64,000 bases of DNA from Clostridium_AT radicumherbarum (lineage in GTDB: Bacteria; Bacillota; Clostridia; Clostridiales; Clostridiaceae): assembly GCF_045310525.1 (NCBI RefSeq), contig NZ_JBJHZY010000002.1, positions 744,001-808,000 of the forward strand, written 5' to 3'. The notes below the pieces were generated by a model, which was not told where the DNA came from, made no database searches, and saw only the letters and a list, made by a program, of their open reading frames with translations. Shown here piece after piece: positions 25,974-34,595 of this stretch; positions within the stretch are counted from its first letter, which is position 1, and every line of letters starts with the position of its first letter. The position numbers were made by a program, and so were the translations under genes.

Positions 25974-26630
25974 TTACTTCAATTTAGTTTTAATTTTACC
26001 TTCAATAAAGTTTAAAAGTAAATTTAACCCTTCCCCTGTTTTCGAGGATACTCTAAATATATCCCCTTCGGGGTTTATTGTTTTAAGGTGTTTTTCTACT
26101 TTCTCATCAGCAAACTCAAAATAATCCATCATATCATATTTATTTAAAACTGTTGCATCCGCCTTAGAAAATAGTAATGGGTATTTAATTGTCTTATCGT
26201 CCCCTTCAGGAATACTTAAAATGGCTATTTTCAAATCCTCTCCAAGTTCAAATTCTGCAGGACATACAAGATTGCCTATATTTTCTATAAAAATTATATC
26301 AATTTCCTCTAAATCAAAGTATCCTAATATATTTTTTATTGATAAGGCTTCAATATGACAGGCACCTTCAGTATTAAGCTGCACAACAGAAATTCCTAAG
26401 GAATCTATTTTTTCAGCATCTATCTGCCCTGCTATATCCCCTTCAACAACTGCAATATTATATTTATCCTTTAATTTTTTAATAAGTTCTATTATAAGGC
26501 TAGTTTTACCTGCACCAGGTGAGCCCATAACATTTATTAAACAGACTTTATTTCTATTAAGACTTTCCTTAATTTCATTACTGCAATCTTCATTCCACTC
26601 TAATATCTGTCTTACAACTTTAATGTCCAT
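25974..26630 (-). CDS. hypB: Hydrogenase/urease nickel-insertion GTPase HypB
   Basis: 218 residues from ATG at 26630, preceded by AGGAGGGAG; an upstream in-frame codon at 26660 lies inside the repeat element. SIMIBI GTPase: P-loop GSPGAGKTSL, FIENIGNLVCPAEF (switch and metal-binding cysteine), and NKYD guanine specificity. GTP-dependent nickel delivery in [NiFe]-hydrogenase maturation. No N-terminal His-rich nickel store is present. No hydrogenase or hypA is in the window. It is divergent from the DUF3842 gene. Confidence 0.95.
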   Translation of the reverse strand: MDIKVVRQILEWNEDCSNEIKESLNRNKVCLINVMGSPGAGKTSLIIELIKKLKDKYNIAVVEGDIAGQIDAEKIDSLGISVVQLNTEGACHIEALSIKNILGYFDLEEIDIIFIENIGNLVCPAEFELGEDLKIAILSIPEGDDKTIKYPLLFSKADATVLNKYDMMDYFEFADEKVEKHLKTINPEGDIFRVSSKTGEGLNLLLNFIEGKIKTKLK

Positions 26631-26633
26631 AAA

Positions 26634-26695
26634 CTCCCTCCTGTATTCCTTATTCTGCACACAACAATTATTAATTGTTGTGCCTCCTGTATTAA
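26634..26695 (-). repeat. Shine-Dalgarno/hairpin repeat element, copy B (before hypB)
   Basis: On the minus strand: AATACAGGAGG (with CCTCCT at 26683-26688), then the palindrome ACAACAATT-AAT-AATTGTTGT, then GTGCAGAATAAGGAATACAGGAGG. The second AGGAGG (26637-26642) is the hypB ribosome site. Palindrome plus GTGCAGAATAA is almost identical to copy A at 5051-5081. Confidence 0.75.
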
Positions 26696-26816
26696 AAATA
26701 GAATATATCTTTATATTATAGTATAATAATGTTTATGTATATATGGACAAAACTTATTTTGCAGCCATATAAATAATAATTTTTAGGGCTTATAAACACT
26801 GCCAGGAGGTATGGCC

Positions 26817-27248
26817 ATGAAAATTGCAGTATTAGACGCTCAAGGTGCAGGCCTAGGACAGACAATTATAAAAAAAATTCATAAAGAAATACCTCAGGAT
26901 ATTTATATAATAGCCCTTGGAACAAATACCTGTGCTTCCTCAAACATGGTAAGAGCAGGTGCAAATGTAGGTATAAGTGGAGAGCGTGCAATTTGTACCT
27001 TTTGCAGAACAAATAAAGTTGATTGTATAATAGGCCCCATAGGTATGCTTTGCAGCGGCAGTATTAATGGAGAAATTACCCCAATAATTTCTAATACAAT
27101 ATTTGATATGGATTGCACTAAATACATACTTCCTCTTCAAAAACATGGAATTTATATACCAGGAACCAGAAAGCTTCAAATAAAAGATTTAATTGAAGAA
27201 ATTGTTCTAGATATAAAAATGTCTATAAATAATGCTATAAAAAAATAA
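26817..27248 (+). CDS. DUF3842 family protein
   Basis: 143 residues from ATG at 26817, six bases after AGGAGGT; the ATG at 26811 abuts the ribosome site. It begins with a Rossmann-like KIAVLDAQGAGLGQTIIKKI, followed by GTNTCASSNMVRAGA and the cysteine-containing CTFCRTNKVDCIIGPIGMLCSG. The function of DUF3842 is unknown. Divergent pairing with hypB and the cysteines suggest a part in metal handling, which is inference. Confidence 0.85.
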   Translation: MKIAVLDAQGAGLGQTIIKKIHKEIPQDIYIIALGTNTCASSNMVRAGANVGISGERAICTFCRTNKVDCIIGPIGMLCSGSINGEITPIISNTIFDMDCTKYILPLQKHGIYIPGTRKLQIKDLIEEIVLDIKMSINNAIKK

Positions 27249-27272
27249 GCCAAGTGTTTGAAACTTGACTTA
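27246..27272. terminator. Bidirectional terminator after the DUF3842 gene
   Basis: Hairpin TAAGCCAAGT / ACTTGACTTA with a short loop, between convergent genes; it overlaps the DUF3842 stop codon. Confidence 0.7.
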
Positions 27273-27284
27273 CTTATGTATTAA

Positions 27285-27665
27285 TTACTTATCTTCACGT
27301 AATAAATAATCATTTCCATCTTGGTCTTTAAATGAGAACATCTTTCCATAAGGCATATTCATCATTTTATCTACTTCAACAGAATTGCTCTTCATTTCGT
27401 TATAAGCACCTTCTATATCAGTAGTACTTAAAATTATTGAGGGATGGGAAACATTTGCTAATGGGTTTTGAGCCAGCATTGTGTTTTTTTCATATAAAAT
27501 AAAGGTAGTAAATTCACTTTCGCTTGGACCTACCTCCAGCCATGTCATATTTGGTCCCATTGGCTGCTCAAATTTAACTACGAAGTTTAATTTTTCTGTC
27601 CAAAATTTCTTTGCTTCCGCTTGATTATTTACATACAGAGTTATTTTACCTATTTTGTTAATCAT
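27285..27665 (-). CDS. VOC superfamily (glyoxalase/bleomycin-resistance-like) protein
   Basis: 126 residues, one VOC domain of two beta-alpha-beta-beta-beta modules: IGKITLYVNNQAEAKKFW at the start, WLEVGPSES in the middle and MFSFKDQDGNDYLL at the end, where the final conserved Glu is replaced by Leu/Leu. Known members are metal-dependent enzymes or binding proteins; the substrate is unknown. Single gene, with a good AGGAGG site before ATG 27665. Confidence 0.85.
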   Translation of the reverse strand: MINKIGKITLYVNNQAEAKKFWTEKLNFVVKFEQPMGPNMTWLEVGPSESEFTTFILYEKNTMLAQNPLANVSHPSIILSTTDIEGAYNEMKSNSVEVDKMMNMPYGKMFSFKDQDGNDYLLREDK

Positions 27666-27777
27666 TTGTATTCCTCCTGTTATATTAATTATAAAGTTAC
27701 TTAAGTCTTATATTTACATTATATATTTTCATAACTAGGTTATCAATAATAGTCAGTTATTATTAATTAACCTAGCA

Positions 27778-28656
27778 TCAATTACTGTTTTCGCAGCAAA
27801 AGTCAATAAAGGAATCAATAAATTCATCTTCCTCAAGATATACAAAATTGAATTCCCGAAAAATCTTAATATCCTTAATAGCTACTGTTTTTATAGTTCC
27901 TTGACTTAATTCCTTTTTAATTGTTTCCCTAGAAATTATTGAATACCCAAGATTTAATTCTATTAAAGATTTGATGCCGCTAATATTTCCTATTTCCATG
28001 CAGCCACTTAAATCATTTAAACTGTAACCAAGTTCTATAAGCTTATTTTCAAATATTTTTCTAGTACCAGAACCTTCTTCTCTTAAAATAAGGTTTCCCT
28101 TTAGAATCTCTTCTACAGTTACTTCTGTCAACTTTGTAAAATTATTATTTGCAGATACAGCTAAAACTAATTCATCATCTTTAAATTTCTTATATTTAAA
28201 TTTATTTTTATCAAAAGGTCCTTCTATCAAAGCAAAGTCAAGCCTTCCATTAATTAGCTTTTCTAATATTTCCTCTGTATTGTTTACTTGAAGAAAAATA
28301 TTTACATTTTCGTTTATCTTTTTATATTTTGCTAAAATGTATGGCAAAATATAACCTCCAATGCTCATACTAGCACCTAAGTTATATTTTTTTATAATTC
28401 CTGATTTATGCTTTAATCTCATTTCTAATGCGCTGTACAACACTTTAATTTCTTCTGCATAGTCAAATAGAATTAAACCTTCCTCTGTTAAATCAAGACT
28501 CCTGCCCGACTTTTTAATTAATTTAACATTATATTCCTCTTCTAAAAATTTAATATGCTGAGAAACCGCAGGCTGTGTTATATTTAACAGCTCTGCAGCT
28601 TTCGTATAGCTTTTTGTTTTACTTACTGTGATAAATGTAAGTAGTCTAATATCCAT
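27778..28656 (-). CDS. LysR-family transcriptional regulator
   Basis: 292 residues from ATG at 28656, preceded by AAGGTG; upstream GTG codons are alternatives. N-terminal winged helix: LLTFITVSKTKSYTKAAELL and ITQPAVSQHIKFLE. The C-terminal substrate-binding domain contains LREEGSGTRKIFE, resembling CysL/YeiE-type regulators. It is divergent from the YeiH-type exporter and probably activates it; the effector is unknown. Confidence 0.93.
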   Translation of the reverse strand: MDIRLLTFITVSKTKSYTKAAELLNITQPAVSQHIKFLEEEYNVKLIKKSGRSLDLTEEGLILFDYAEEIKVLYSALEMRLKHKSGIIKKYNLGASMSIGGYILPYILAKYKKINENVNIFLQVNNTEEILEKLINGRLDFALIEGPFDKNKFKYKKFKDDELVLAVSANNNFTKLTEVTVEEILKGNLILREEGSGTRKIFENKLIELGYSLNDLSGCMEIGNISGIKSLIELNLGYSIISRETIKKELSQGTIKTVAIKDIKIFREFNFVYLEEDEFIDSFIDFCCENSN

Positions 28657-28882
28657 CACTTGTATCACCTTAATATAATAATTATTTATAATTTATTATA
28701 ACACATAAGCTTTACTTATACTTATATAAAAATGTATAATTTGATTTTACTCTAGGCTGCCATTATTATTATAGATAGAATTAATTCTATTTTATATATA
28801 AATGTTATGACACAATTAAGTAAAATAAAAATTAACCTGTATTAAGAATTTAAGACTAAGAAAATATTGGAGGAATGTTACT

Positions 28883-29890
28883 TTGAATTGGATTAAAACA
28901 AATATAACTGGAATATTATTTTCATTTATTCTAGCATTAATTGCCACATGGCTTGGAGGTTTGTTACCTATTATAGGAGGGCCGGTAATTGGTATAGTAC
29001 TTGGAATTATCATTAATAACACATTAGAAAAGCCTAAAAGTACAATAAGCGGAATAGGCTTTACTTCTAAAAAAATACTTCAATGGGCCATAATAGTACT
29101 TGGCGCTGGATTAAATTTAAATCAAGTATGGAAAACAGGACTCGATTCATTATCTGTAATGCTATTCACTATTGCAGCTGCATTTATTTCTGCTTACTTC
29201 TTTGGAAAGTTGATGGGAATTCCTACAAAATTAAAATCATTAATTGGTGTAGGTACAGCAATTTGCGGGGGCTCAGCCATAGCTTCAGTAGCACCAATAA
29301 TAGAGGCTGATGAAAGCGAAGTTGCCTATTCTATTTCTACTATATTTTTATTCAATATTATTGCCGTTCTTATTTTTCCACCACTTGGGCATTTGCTGCA
29401 CTTTTCAGATAAGGCCTTCGGGCTTTGGGCAGGAACAGCTGTAAATGATACATCTTCAGTAGTAGCTGCAGGCTATGCTTTCAGTAATACTGCTGGTGCC
29501 TACGCTACCATTGTTAAACTTACAAGAACTACTATGATTATACCAATATCAATTATCTTTGCTATTATTACAGCTGTGAAGAAGAAAAGGGATTCAAATA
29601 AGAATAAAACTGTTAACTATAGCCTTAAAAAAATATTTCCTTGGTTTGTGTTGTGGTTTTTAGTTGCTTCACTATTAAATACTGTTGGTCTATTTAATAC
29701 AAACGCTGTTCATTATATAAATATTTTAGGTAAATTCATGATTGTAATGGCTCTATCAGCAGTTGGACTTACCTGTGACTTTAGAAAAATGATAAAAACA
29801 GGTGTAAAACCAATATTTCTAGGACTTATTGTCTGGTTTACCGTAGCTGCTACAAGTATAGTTGTTCAAATTATAACCAAACAAATTTAA
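28883..29890 (+). CDS. YeiH/YadS-type putative sulfate exporter
   Basis: 335 residues, about ten helices. Starts at TTG 28883, eight bases after GGAGGA. Conserved UPF0324 stretches are visible: GPVIGIVLGII, LGAGLNLNQV, GVGTAICGGSAIASVAPII, and AGTAVNDTSSVVAAGYA. The family is annotated as a sulfate or sulfonate-related exporter but its substrate is poorly established. It is paired with the divergent LysR regulator, a common arrangement. Confidence 0.9.
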   Translation: MNWIKTNITGILFSFILALIATWLGGLLPIIGGPVIGIVLGIIINNTLEKPKSTISGIGFTSKKILQWAIIVLGAGLNLNQVWKTGLDSLSVMLFTIAAAFISAYFFGKLMGIPTKLKSLIGVGTAICGGSAIASVAPIIEADESEVAYSISTIFLFNIIAVLIFPPLGHLLHFSDKAFGLWAGTAVNDTSSVVAAGYAFSNTAGAYATIVKLTRTTMIIPISIIFAIITAVKKKRDSNKNKTVNYSLKKIFPWFVLWFLVASLLNTVGLFNTNAVHYINILGKFMIVMALSAVGLTCDFRKMIKTGVKPIFLGLIVWFTVAATSIVVQIITKQI

Positions 29891-29921
29891 AGTGTCAGGT
29901 TGACTATTAAATCAGAAATTT

Positions 29922-29954
29922 AGGGTAGAGTATGATGTTCAAAAGCTCTACCCT
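29922..29954. terminator. Bidirectional terminator
   Basis: AGGGTAGAG and CTCTACCCT flank a short loop between the convergent yeiH-like and DsrE-like genes. Confidence 0.75.
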
Positions 29955-29965
29955 CTAAATATACT

Positions 29966-30313
29966 TTAAGGCTTTATATATGCATATCCTTTCTTCTGTT
30001 TAATTACTAATTCTAAAACTCCAACTGGTACTATGTCTATAAAATCTATTAAATCTTCCTTCTTTATACTATAGGAATTTAATGCATTATTACACGCGGC
30101 AAATCTAACTCCTTTTCTGTATAATTCCTTCATTGCAGAAATTTCTGTATTTCCCTCTTCATTAATATAAAACTTAACTGCTTCTGAGTTGGCAAGAACT
30201 TCAATATTGGACTCTTCAATATCTACGCCATGTAATAAATTGCTTACATTCTTTAAAGTAAGCTTCCACTTACTTAATTCATCAATGTGAAAAATAACAT
30301 TAATTTCTCCCAT
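29966..30313 (-). CDS. DsrE/F-like protein
   Basis: 115 residues. The DsrE-like fold is suggested by VIFHIDELSKWKLTLKNVSNLL at the start, EVLANSEAVKFYI, and FAACNNAL with the single conserved cysteine. Members act in sulfur relay or are uncharacterised. It lies next to the YeiH-type exporter in convergent orientation; a shared sulfur theme is possible but not shown. Confidence 0.78.
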   Translation of the reverse strand: MGEINVIFHIDELSKWKLTLKNVSNLLHGVDIEESNIEVLANSEAVKFYINEEGNTEISAMKELYRKGVRFAACNNALNSYSIKKEDLIDFIDIVPVGVLELVIKQKKGYAYIKP

Positions 30314-30478
30314 TTCAATTCCCTCTTTTTCTATTTTTATAATTGTTTAATTATTGCATAAATAGCCTGTATTATGCAATACCTAAATTTACCATTAATA
30401 ATACCCCTTAAAAATTAATTACAAATGCGTATATGTTATGGAAATTGACAGCAGTTGAGGTTAAGAAAGAGGTAAATA

Positions 30479-31261
30479 ATGCTAAAAAGACGTAGCGAAA
30501 GAAAACATAAAGTAATTAAGGTTTTACAATTTCACAATATGAAAATGGATCATTACAGGGATACTAAAAAAGATGATTGTACAAAAGAATTAGAGGAAGA
30601 AACACTAGAAAAGTATGTAAAGGATAGAGATTCCTTGAACTCAAAGGACATATATAACATTACCCTTAGCATATGTGAAACCGTAACCAATTTGACTAGT
30701 TTAAAATATTATATTCAGTGTTGTCAGCTTGATCCTTCAAATATATTAATATCAAAAAACGAGAAAATTTTTATAAAGGATTTCGGATTTTCAAATGGTC
30801 TTTTAATTAATAACAATTCAGTGACCTATTTACCAAACTTAGTTTCTTCATATGTAAAACAGCAGAGTATTCAAGAGGACTCCAATGAAAAGATTATTTG
30901 TACTATTGGGATGCTTATGTATTATATGGCTACAGGAAAGTCAATGATTACAAGTTTGGATCCACTTTTAGAGGATAGTTATGGCAGTAATGTAGATAGC
31001 AATTTAAAAAGGATAATTCAGAAATGTTTTCATATTGATATAACAAGAAGATATGTTTCAGTTGAAGAATTAAAAAATGAAATTATTATAGAACATCTTA
31101 AAAAAAGTAAATATAGAAAAACAGAAAAAACAGAAGATCGTACTAATGCTTCTGAAATTGCTCCAGAATATCATTATTCTAAAAGAGTTGACAAACATAA
31201 ACATAACAATTTAAATTCAATATTTTCAAAGATTAGTTCTACTTTATCAACCTTCTTTTAG
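30479..31261 (+). CDS. Degenerate protein kinase (pseudokinase)
   Basis: 260 residues. C-lobe features of a Ser/Thr kinase are present: QLDPSNILIS (position of the catalytic loop), FIKDFGFS (DFG), a YMATG helix and IIQKCFHIDITRRYVSVEEL. The glycine-rich loop and catalytic HRD are absent, and the N-lobe is almost missing. The C-terminus after residue ~210 is polar and basic. Catalysis is therefore unlikely; a binding or scaffold role is possible. ATG at 30479 follows AAGAGGT. Confidence 0.7.
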   Translation: MLKRRSERKHKVIKVLQFHNMKMDHYRDTKKDDCTKELEEETLEKYVKDRDSLNSKDIYNITLSICETVTNLTSLKYYIQCCQLDPSNILISKNEKIFIKDFGFSNGLLINNNSVTYLPNLVSSYVKQQSIQEDSNEKIICTIGMLMYYMATGKSMITSLDPLLEDSYGSNVDSNLKRIIQKCFHIDITRRYVSVEELKNEIIIEHLKKSKYRKTEKTEDRTNASEIAPEYHYSKRVDKHKHNNLNSIFSKISSTLSTFF

Positions 31262-31313
31262 AATTTGCAAATAATAGCAGATTTAAGTTTAGGTTTTTAT
31301 CCTAATCAATTTA

Positions 31314-31351
31314 CAAGATGGCATCTATAACTAATTGCCATCTTGTTCTAT
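31314..31351 (+). terminator. Terminator after the pseudokinase gene
   Basis: CAAGATGGCA / TGCCATCTTG stem (10 bp) followed by TTCTATT. The AAGATGGCA arm recurs in the terminator at 32017-32052. Confidence 0.8.
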
Positions 31352-31390
31352 TATAACAATTAAGATTACTCTGCATCTTTCACTTTATTA

Positions 31391-31440
31391 TAAAAAACAT
31401 GAAGCCATGCTGAAAAATTCGCTGCATTAACTTCATGTTT
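31391..31440 (-). terminator. Terminator after the 121-residue gene
   Basis: AAACATGAAG and CTTCATGTTT pair across a 26-base loop, followed on the minus strand by TTTTATAAT. Confidence 0.65.
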
Positions 31441-31472
31441 ATAGGTAACTTCATAAATTACTACTACTCATT

Positions 31473-31838
31473 CTACCTAAAAAAAGGCCTTCTTCGTCTT
31501 CTTCCACGTCTTCTTCTAAAAAGCTCTTCTAAAAGAAGTATGGATGCTAAATCACCTAGAAATCCTCCTCCAAACTGCCTTGTTTCTTCGCCACTAATGT
31601 TACCCATACTGTCATTTAACCTATTTTGAATATCATCTGTAATTCTGCTAAGTTCACTCTTTGTTGGAGAATACATTACTCCATGTCTTGATTCTAATTG
31701 GTCACAGTGATGCATTACTAAAGGCATTACCCTAAAGTATATTTGAGGATACAGCATTTCTAAATCTCTATCTACATCCTCCGCTACCATTGCTCCTTGA
31801 TACCACATCATACAGGGTGGGGTTGGCTTATAATACAT
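31473..31838 (-). CDS. Small clostridial protein, putative spore component
   Basis: 121 residues. N-terminus rich in Tyr, Pro and Met (YYKPTPPCMMWYQG), a middle helical part with LEMLYPQIYFRVMPLVMHHCD, and an Arg-rich tail (eleven Arg in the last fifteen residues) that could bind nucleic acid or acidic polymers. The opening resembles small Pro/Tyr/Met-rich clostridial proteins of unknown role. A CATAGGATA -10 box upstream (31876-31884) suggests sporulation expression. The function remains inference. Confidence 0.72.
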   Translation of the reverse strand: MYYKPTPPCMMWYQGAMVAEDVDRDLEMLYPQIYFRVMPLVMHHCDQLESRHGVMYSPTKSELSRITDDIQNRLNDSMGNISGEETRQFGGGFLGDLASILLLEELFRRRRGRRRRRPFFR

Positions 31839-31875
31839 ACTTCCTCCTATAATAACTTAAAATTGTTACTCATTT

Positions 31876-31903
31876 TATCCTATGATTTTTACAGCAATTT
31901 GTG
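31876..31903 (-). promoter_or_regulatory. Sporulation-type (sigma-E/K-like) promoter candidate
   Basis: CATAGGATA (31876-31884) matches CATANNNTA, with CACA centred about 16 bases upstream. It lies about 40 bases before the ATG at 31838, whose AGGAGG site is strong. Confidence 0.5.
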
Positions 31904-32016
31904 ATAAATATTTACTCTAATTTACAGCCAAATCAAAGGATGTTGATAACTTTACATTAAGTATAAGTAAAGGATCCTGTATGGGTCTCTGGAGCTTTTT
32001 TTCTAACATGCTTAAT

Positions 32017-32052
32017 TAAAACAAGATGGCACCAATAATGTAGTGCCATCTT
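32017..32052 (-). terminator. Terminator of the OPT-PqqD operon
   Basis: AAGATGGCAC / GTGCCATCTT stem with GTTTTAATT following on the minus strand, directly after the PqqD-like stop codon. Confidence 0.82.
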
Positions 32053-32057
32053 TAATA

Positions 32058-32408
32058 TTAGAAACTTGTATTTTCTATATAATGACAATTAACATTGATA
32101 TGGTTTAAGAATAACAATAATCTTTCATAAAGCGGGTAAGCTTTATCACCATACTTTACTTCTAGATTTTCACCAATATCTTTAACAGTTTTCTTGCCAT
32201 CAATTTGTAAAAACACATAACTTCCATATTCATCTAGAGAAGTTTTTTTATATTCTGGAATTCTAAATTTAAGTTTTCTAAAGAACCTTTGCACCTTATG
32301 ATCTTGTTTTTCAAGTATAGTTACAATATTATCTTTATCAACTTCATATTCTAAGTTTTCGGAGATTTTAAATATTATATTTAAAACCTCTTCATTACTA
32401 TTCGGCAT
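32058..32408 (-). CDS. PqqD-like (RRE-fold) protein coupled to an OPT transporter
   Basis: 116 residues. The second half, YGSYVFLQIDGKKTVKDIGENL plus YPLYERLLLFLNHI, matches the PqqD pattern of a short winged-helix with strand-helix-helix (G.T...I...L). In RiPP pathways such domains bind leader peptides. The start overlaps the end of the OPT gene by 11 bases, so it is co-translated with a peptide transporter; no RiPP enzyme or precursor was seen nearby. A substrate-recognition helper is possible (inference). Confidence 0.75.
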   Translation of the reverse strand: MPNSNEEVLNIIFKISENLEYEVDKDNIVTILEKQDHKVQRFFRKLKFRIPEYKKTSLDEYGSYVFLQIDGKKTVKDIGENLEVKYGDKAYPLYERLLLFLNHINVNCHYIENTSF

Positions 32409-34308
32409 CTTTCACTTTACTGTTTTTTATAGGTATTGTTGTTGCTATTACCATAACAATTATTAGTATAAATGCCATTGTATTAGAACCAGCAAATCCA
32501 GTTAAATCAGTAGGTTTTATAACACCTGTTACTTGAAGTATTATACCTACAAGTCCTATTATAGAACCACCAGCAACAAGTCCAGAGGATAAACTTACTC
32601 CATTAGCAACTTTAACTTCCTTCTCTTTTTCAGACTTAGAACCTTTTTCAATAAATACACGAATTAACGCGCCAATTAATATTATTGAAGTTGTAGCTAT
32701 TGGTAAATAGAAGCCTATAGCAACTGTCATAATAGGAAGGTCTAATAAGAATAAAACAATTCCCATAACAGCACCAACAATTATCATTGACCAAGGTAAT
32801 TGACCTGACATTATACCAGCAGTTAATGTTGACATTAAGTTAGCCTGTGGTAATGCAAATGGAACGTTATCACCAGTCATTGCAAGTTGGCTTGAAAGTA
32901 ATAATATAACACCTACAACTACTGCAACACCAATTATACTAGCTATAGCGTAATATTTATCCATTTCATTTTTGTCTCCGCCAATTATGAAAGTAACCTT
33001 TTGTGATTGACAGTAACCACCAGCTATAGATATAGCTATAACTATAAATGTACCAAATAGAAGTAATGATCTGTTGCTTTCAGGATTTTTCCATCCCATT
33101 GCAACGAATAATAATGTTACAAGAACTAATGAAGCTATAGTCATTCCGGATACAGGAAGGTTTGAAGTTCCTATAGTACCAGTTAAACGACCAGAAACAA
33201 TAACAAATAGTAATGATAAGAATAATGATAATACAGAAGCAATTATTGCCATTAATATATTACCACCTGATATCATAAAAGCTGCTACAAAGGTTATTAT
33301 TACACCACCAATTAATATAGTGTTTGCAGATGATTTACCATTTGAAGATTTAGCATTAAGAGTTTCTTTTATTGAAGATACTATTGTAGGTATAAGCTTT
33401 ATAGCTCCAATTAAACCACCTGAAAGCATCATGCCAGCACCGATGTATTTTACATAGCTGCCAGCTATATGCTTAACTTTCATAGCATTAATAGCAACAC
33501 TTGGATTATTCCATACTGTTACACCATCTTTTGCAAAAGCAGAGAAGTACCCTATTAAAGGCAAAACACCGAAGTTAGCTAATATGGAACCAGCAAACAT
33601 AGTTAAAGCCACTTCTAAACCAACTATGAATCCTATACCTAATAATAGAGGATTACCTTCAATTTCAAATTTCCATTTGTAGAAGGATTCGTTTACAAAG
33701 CTTACAACGTTATTAGCCACATTTAAAAATGAACTAGTTACAACAGTTATAATACCACCTATTCCGAATCCAATTCCCATGAACTTCATTGAATCTCCAG
33801 CACCTTCTGAAGCAACAAGTGTTTCAGATATAGCCATTGACTCAGGGTACATTAACTTACCATGTTCCTCAATTAATAAGTATTTGTAAACAAGAGAAGC
33901 TATTCCTATTCCGAATAGAACTCCAGCTACACCAACAGCAAAGCCTTCTAAGAAAGAAACTTTGGACCCTATAAGAAGAACTGCTGGTAAAACGAATATC
34001 ATACCACTAGCTACTGATTCTCCAGCACTTGACATACCTTGAACCAAATTTTTGCCAAGGATGCCCTTTTGTTTAGCAAATGCAGCTATAAATGCTGAAC
34101 CTATTATAGAACCAGGTATACCAGCCGCAACTGTAAGTCCTGATTTCATACCTGAATAGGCAGTGGATGCAGCGAATAAGGCAGCTAAAATAATACCAAT
34201 TATTAATACAGCAGTATTCCCGCCTTTTTTAGAACCACTAGAAATATATGGAACATAATCTTTACCAGCTACGTCACCATAGGCACCTTTTGATAGTTTA
34301 TTGTGCAT
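32398..34308 (-). CDS. OPT family oligopeptide transporter
   Basis: 636 residues with about 14-16 hydrophobic segments. Characteristic OPT stretches: YSGMKSGLTVAAGIPGSIIG near the N-terminus, LMYPESMAISETLVASEGAG, and IGFYLPIATTSIILIGALIR near the end. The family imports oligopeptides or metal-chelate compounds by proton coupling. ATG at 34308 is preceded by AGGAGGTATGTACA. It is co-transcribed with the PqqD-like gene. Confidence 0.93.
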   Translation of the reverse strand: MHNKLSKGAYGDVAGKDYVPYISSGSKKGGNTAVLIIGIILAALFAASTAYSGMKSGLTVAAGIPGSIIGSAFIAAFAKQKGILGKNLVQGMSSAGESVASGMIFVLPAVLLIGSKVSFLEGFAVGVAGVLFGIGIASLVYKYLLIEEHGKLMYPESMAISETLVASEGAGDSMKFMGIGFGIGGIITVVTSSFLNVANNVVSFVNESFYKWKFEIEGNPLLLGIGFIVGLEVALTMFAGSILANFGVLPLIGYFSAFAKDGVTVWNNPSVAINAMKVKHIAGSYVKYIGAGMMLSGGLIGAIKLIPTIVSSIKETLNAKSSNGKSSANTILIGGVIITFVAAFMISGGNILMAIIASVLSLFLSLLFVIVSGRLTGTIGTSNLPVSGMTIASLVLVTLLFVAMGWKNPESNRSLLLFGTFIVIAISIAGGYCQSQKVTFIIGGDKNEMDKYYAIASIIGVAVVVGVILLLSSQLAMTGDNVPFALPQANLMSTLTAGIMSGQLPWSMIIVGAVMGIVLFLLDLPIMTVAIGFYLPIATTSIILIGALIRVFIEKGSKSEKEKEVKVANGVSLSSGLVAGGSIIGLVGIILQVTGVIKPTDLTGFAGSNTMAFILIIVMVIATTIPIKNSKVKDAE

Positions 34309-34595
34309 TGTACATACCTCCTTTTATCTTAAGTAAATATTATAACATAGCTTTCGCAAAAAAGAAAACCTTGTCATTTTATAAATAAAAAAGTCGCTTC
34401 ATGTCGGAAATTTTGCATATTAATAAAAATAGTGTTATCTAGAGTCATCAGAATACTTTCTATCAATCTTTTGACCTCAACCTTAGCATAGCAAATAGAC
34501 TGTATATTGATTTGTTTCTTACAAACCTTCACACAGTCTTATTATACTTGCAGATTAATATTAAATAGTTATAAATTTATTATGTCAATATAACC

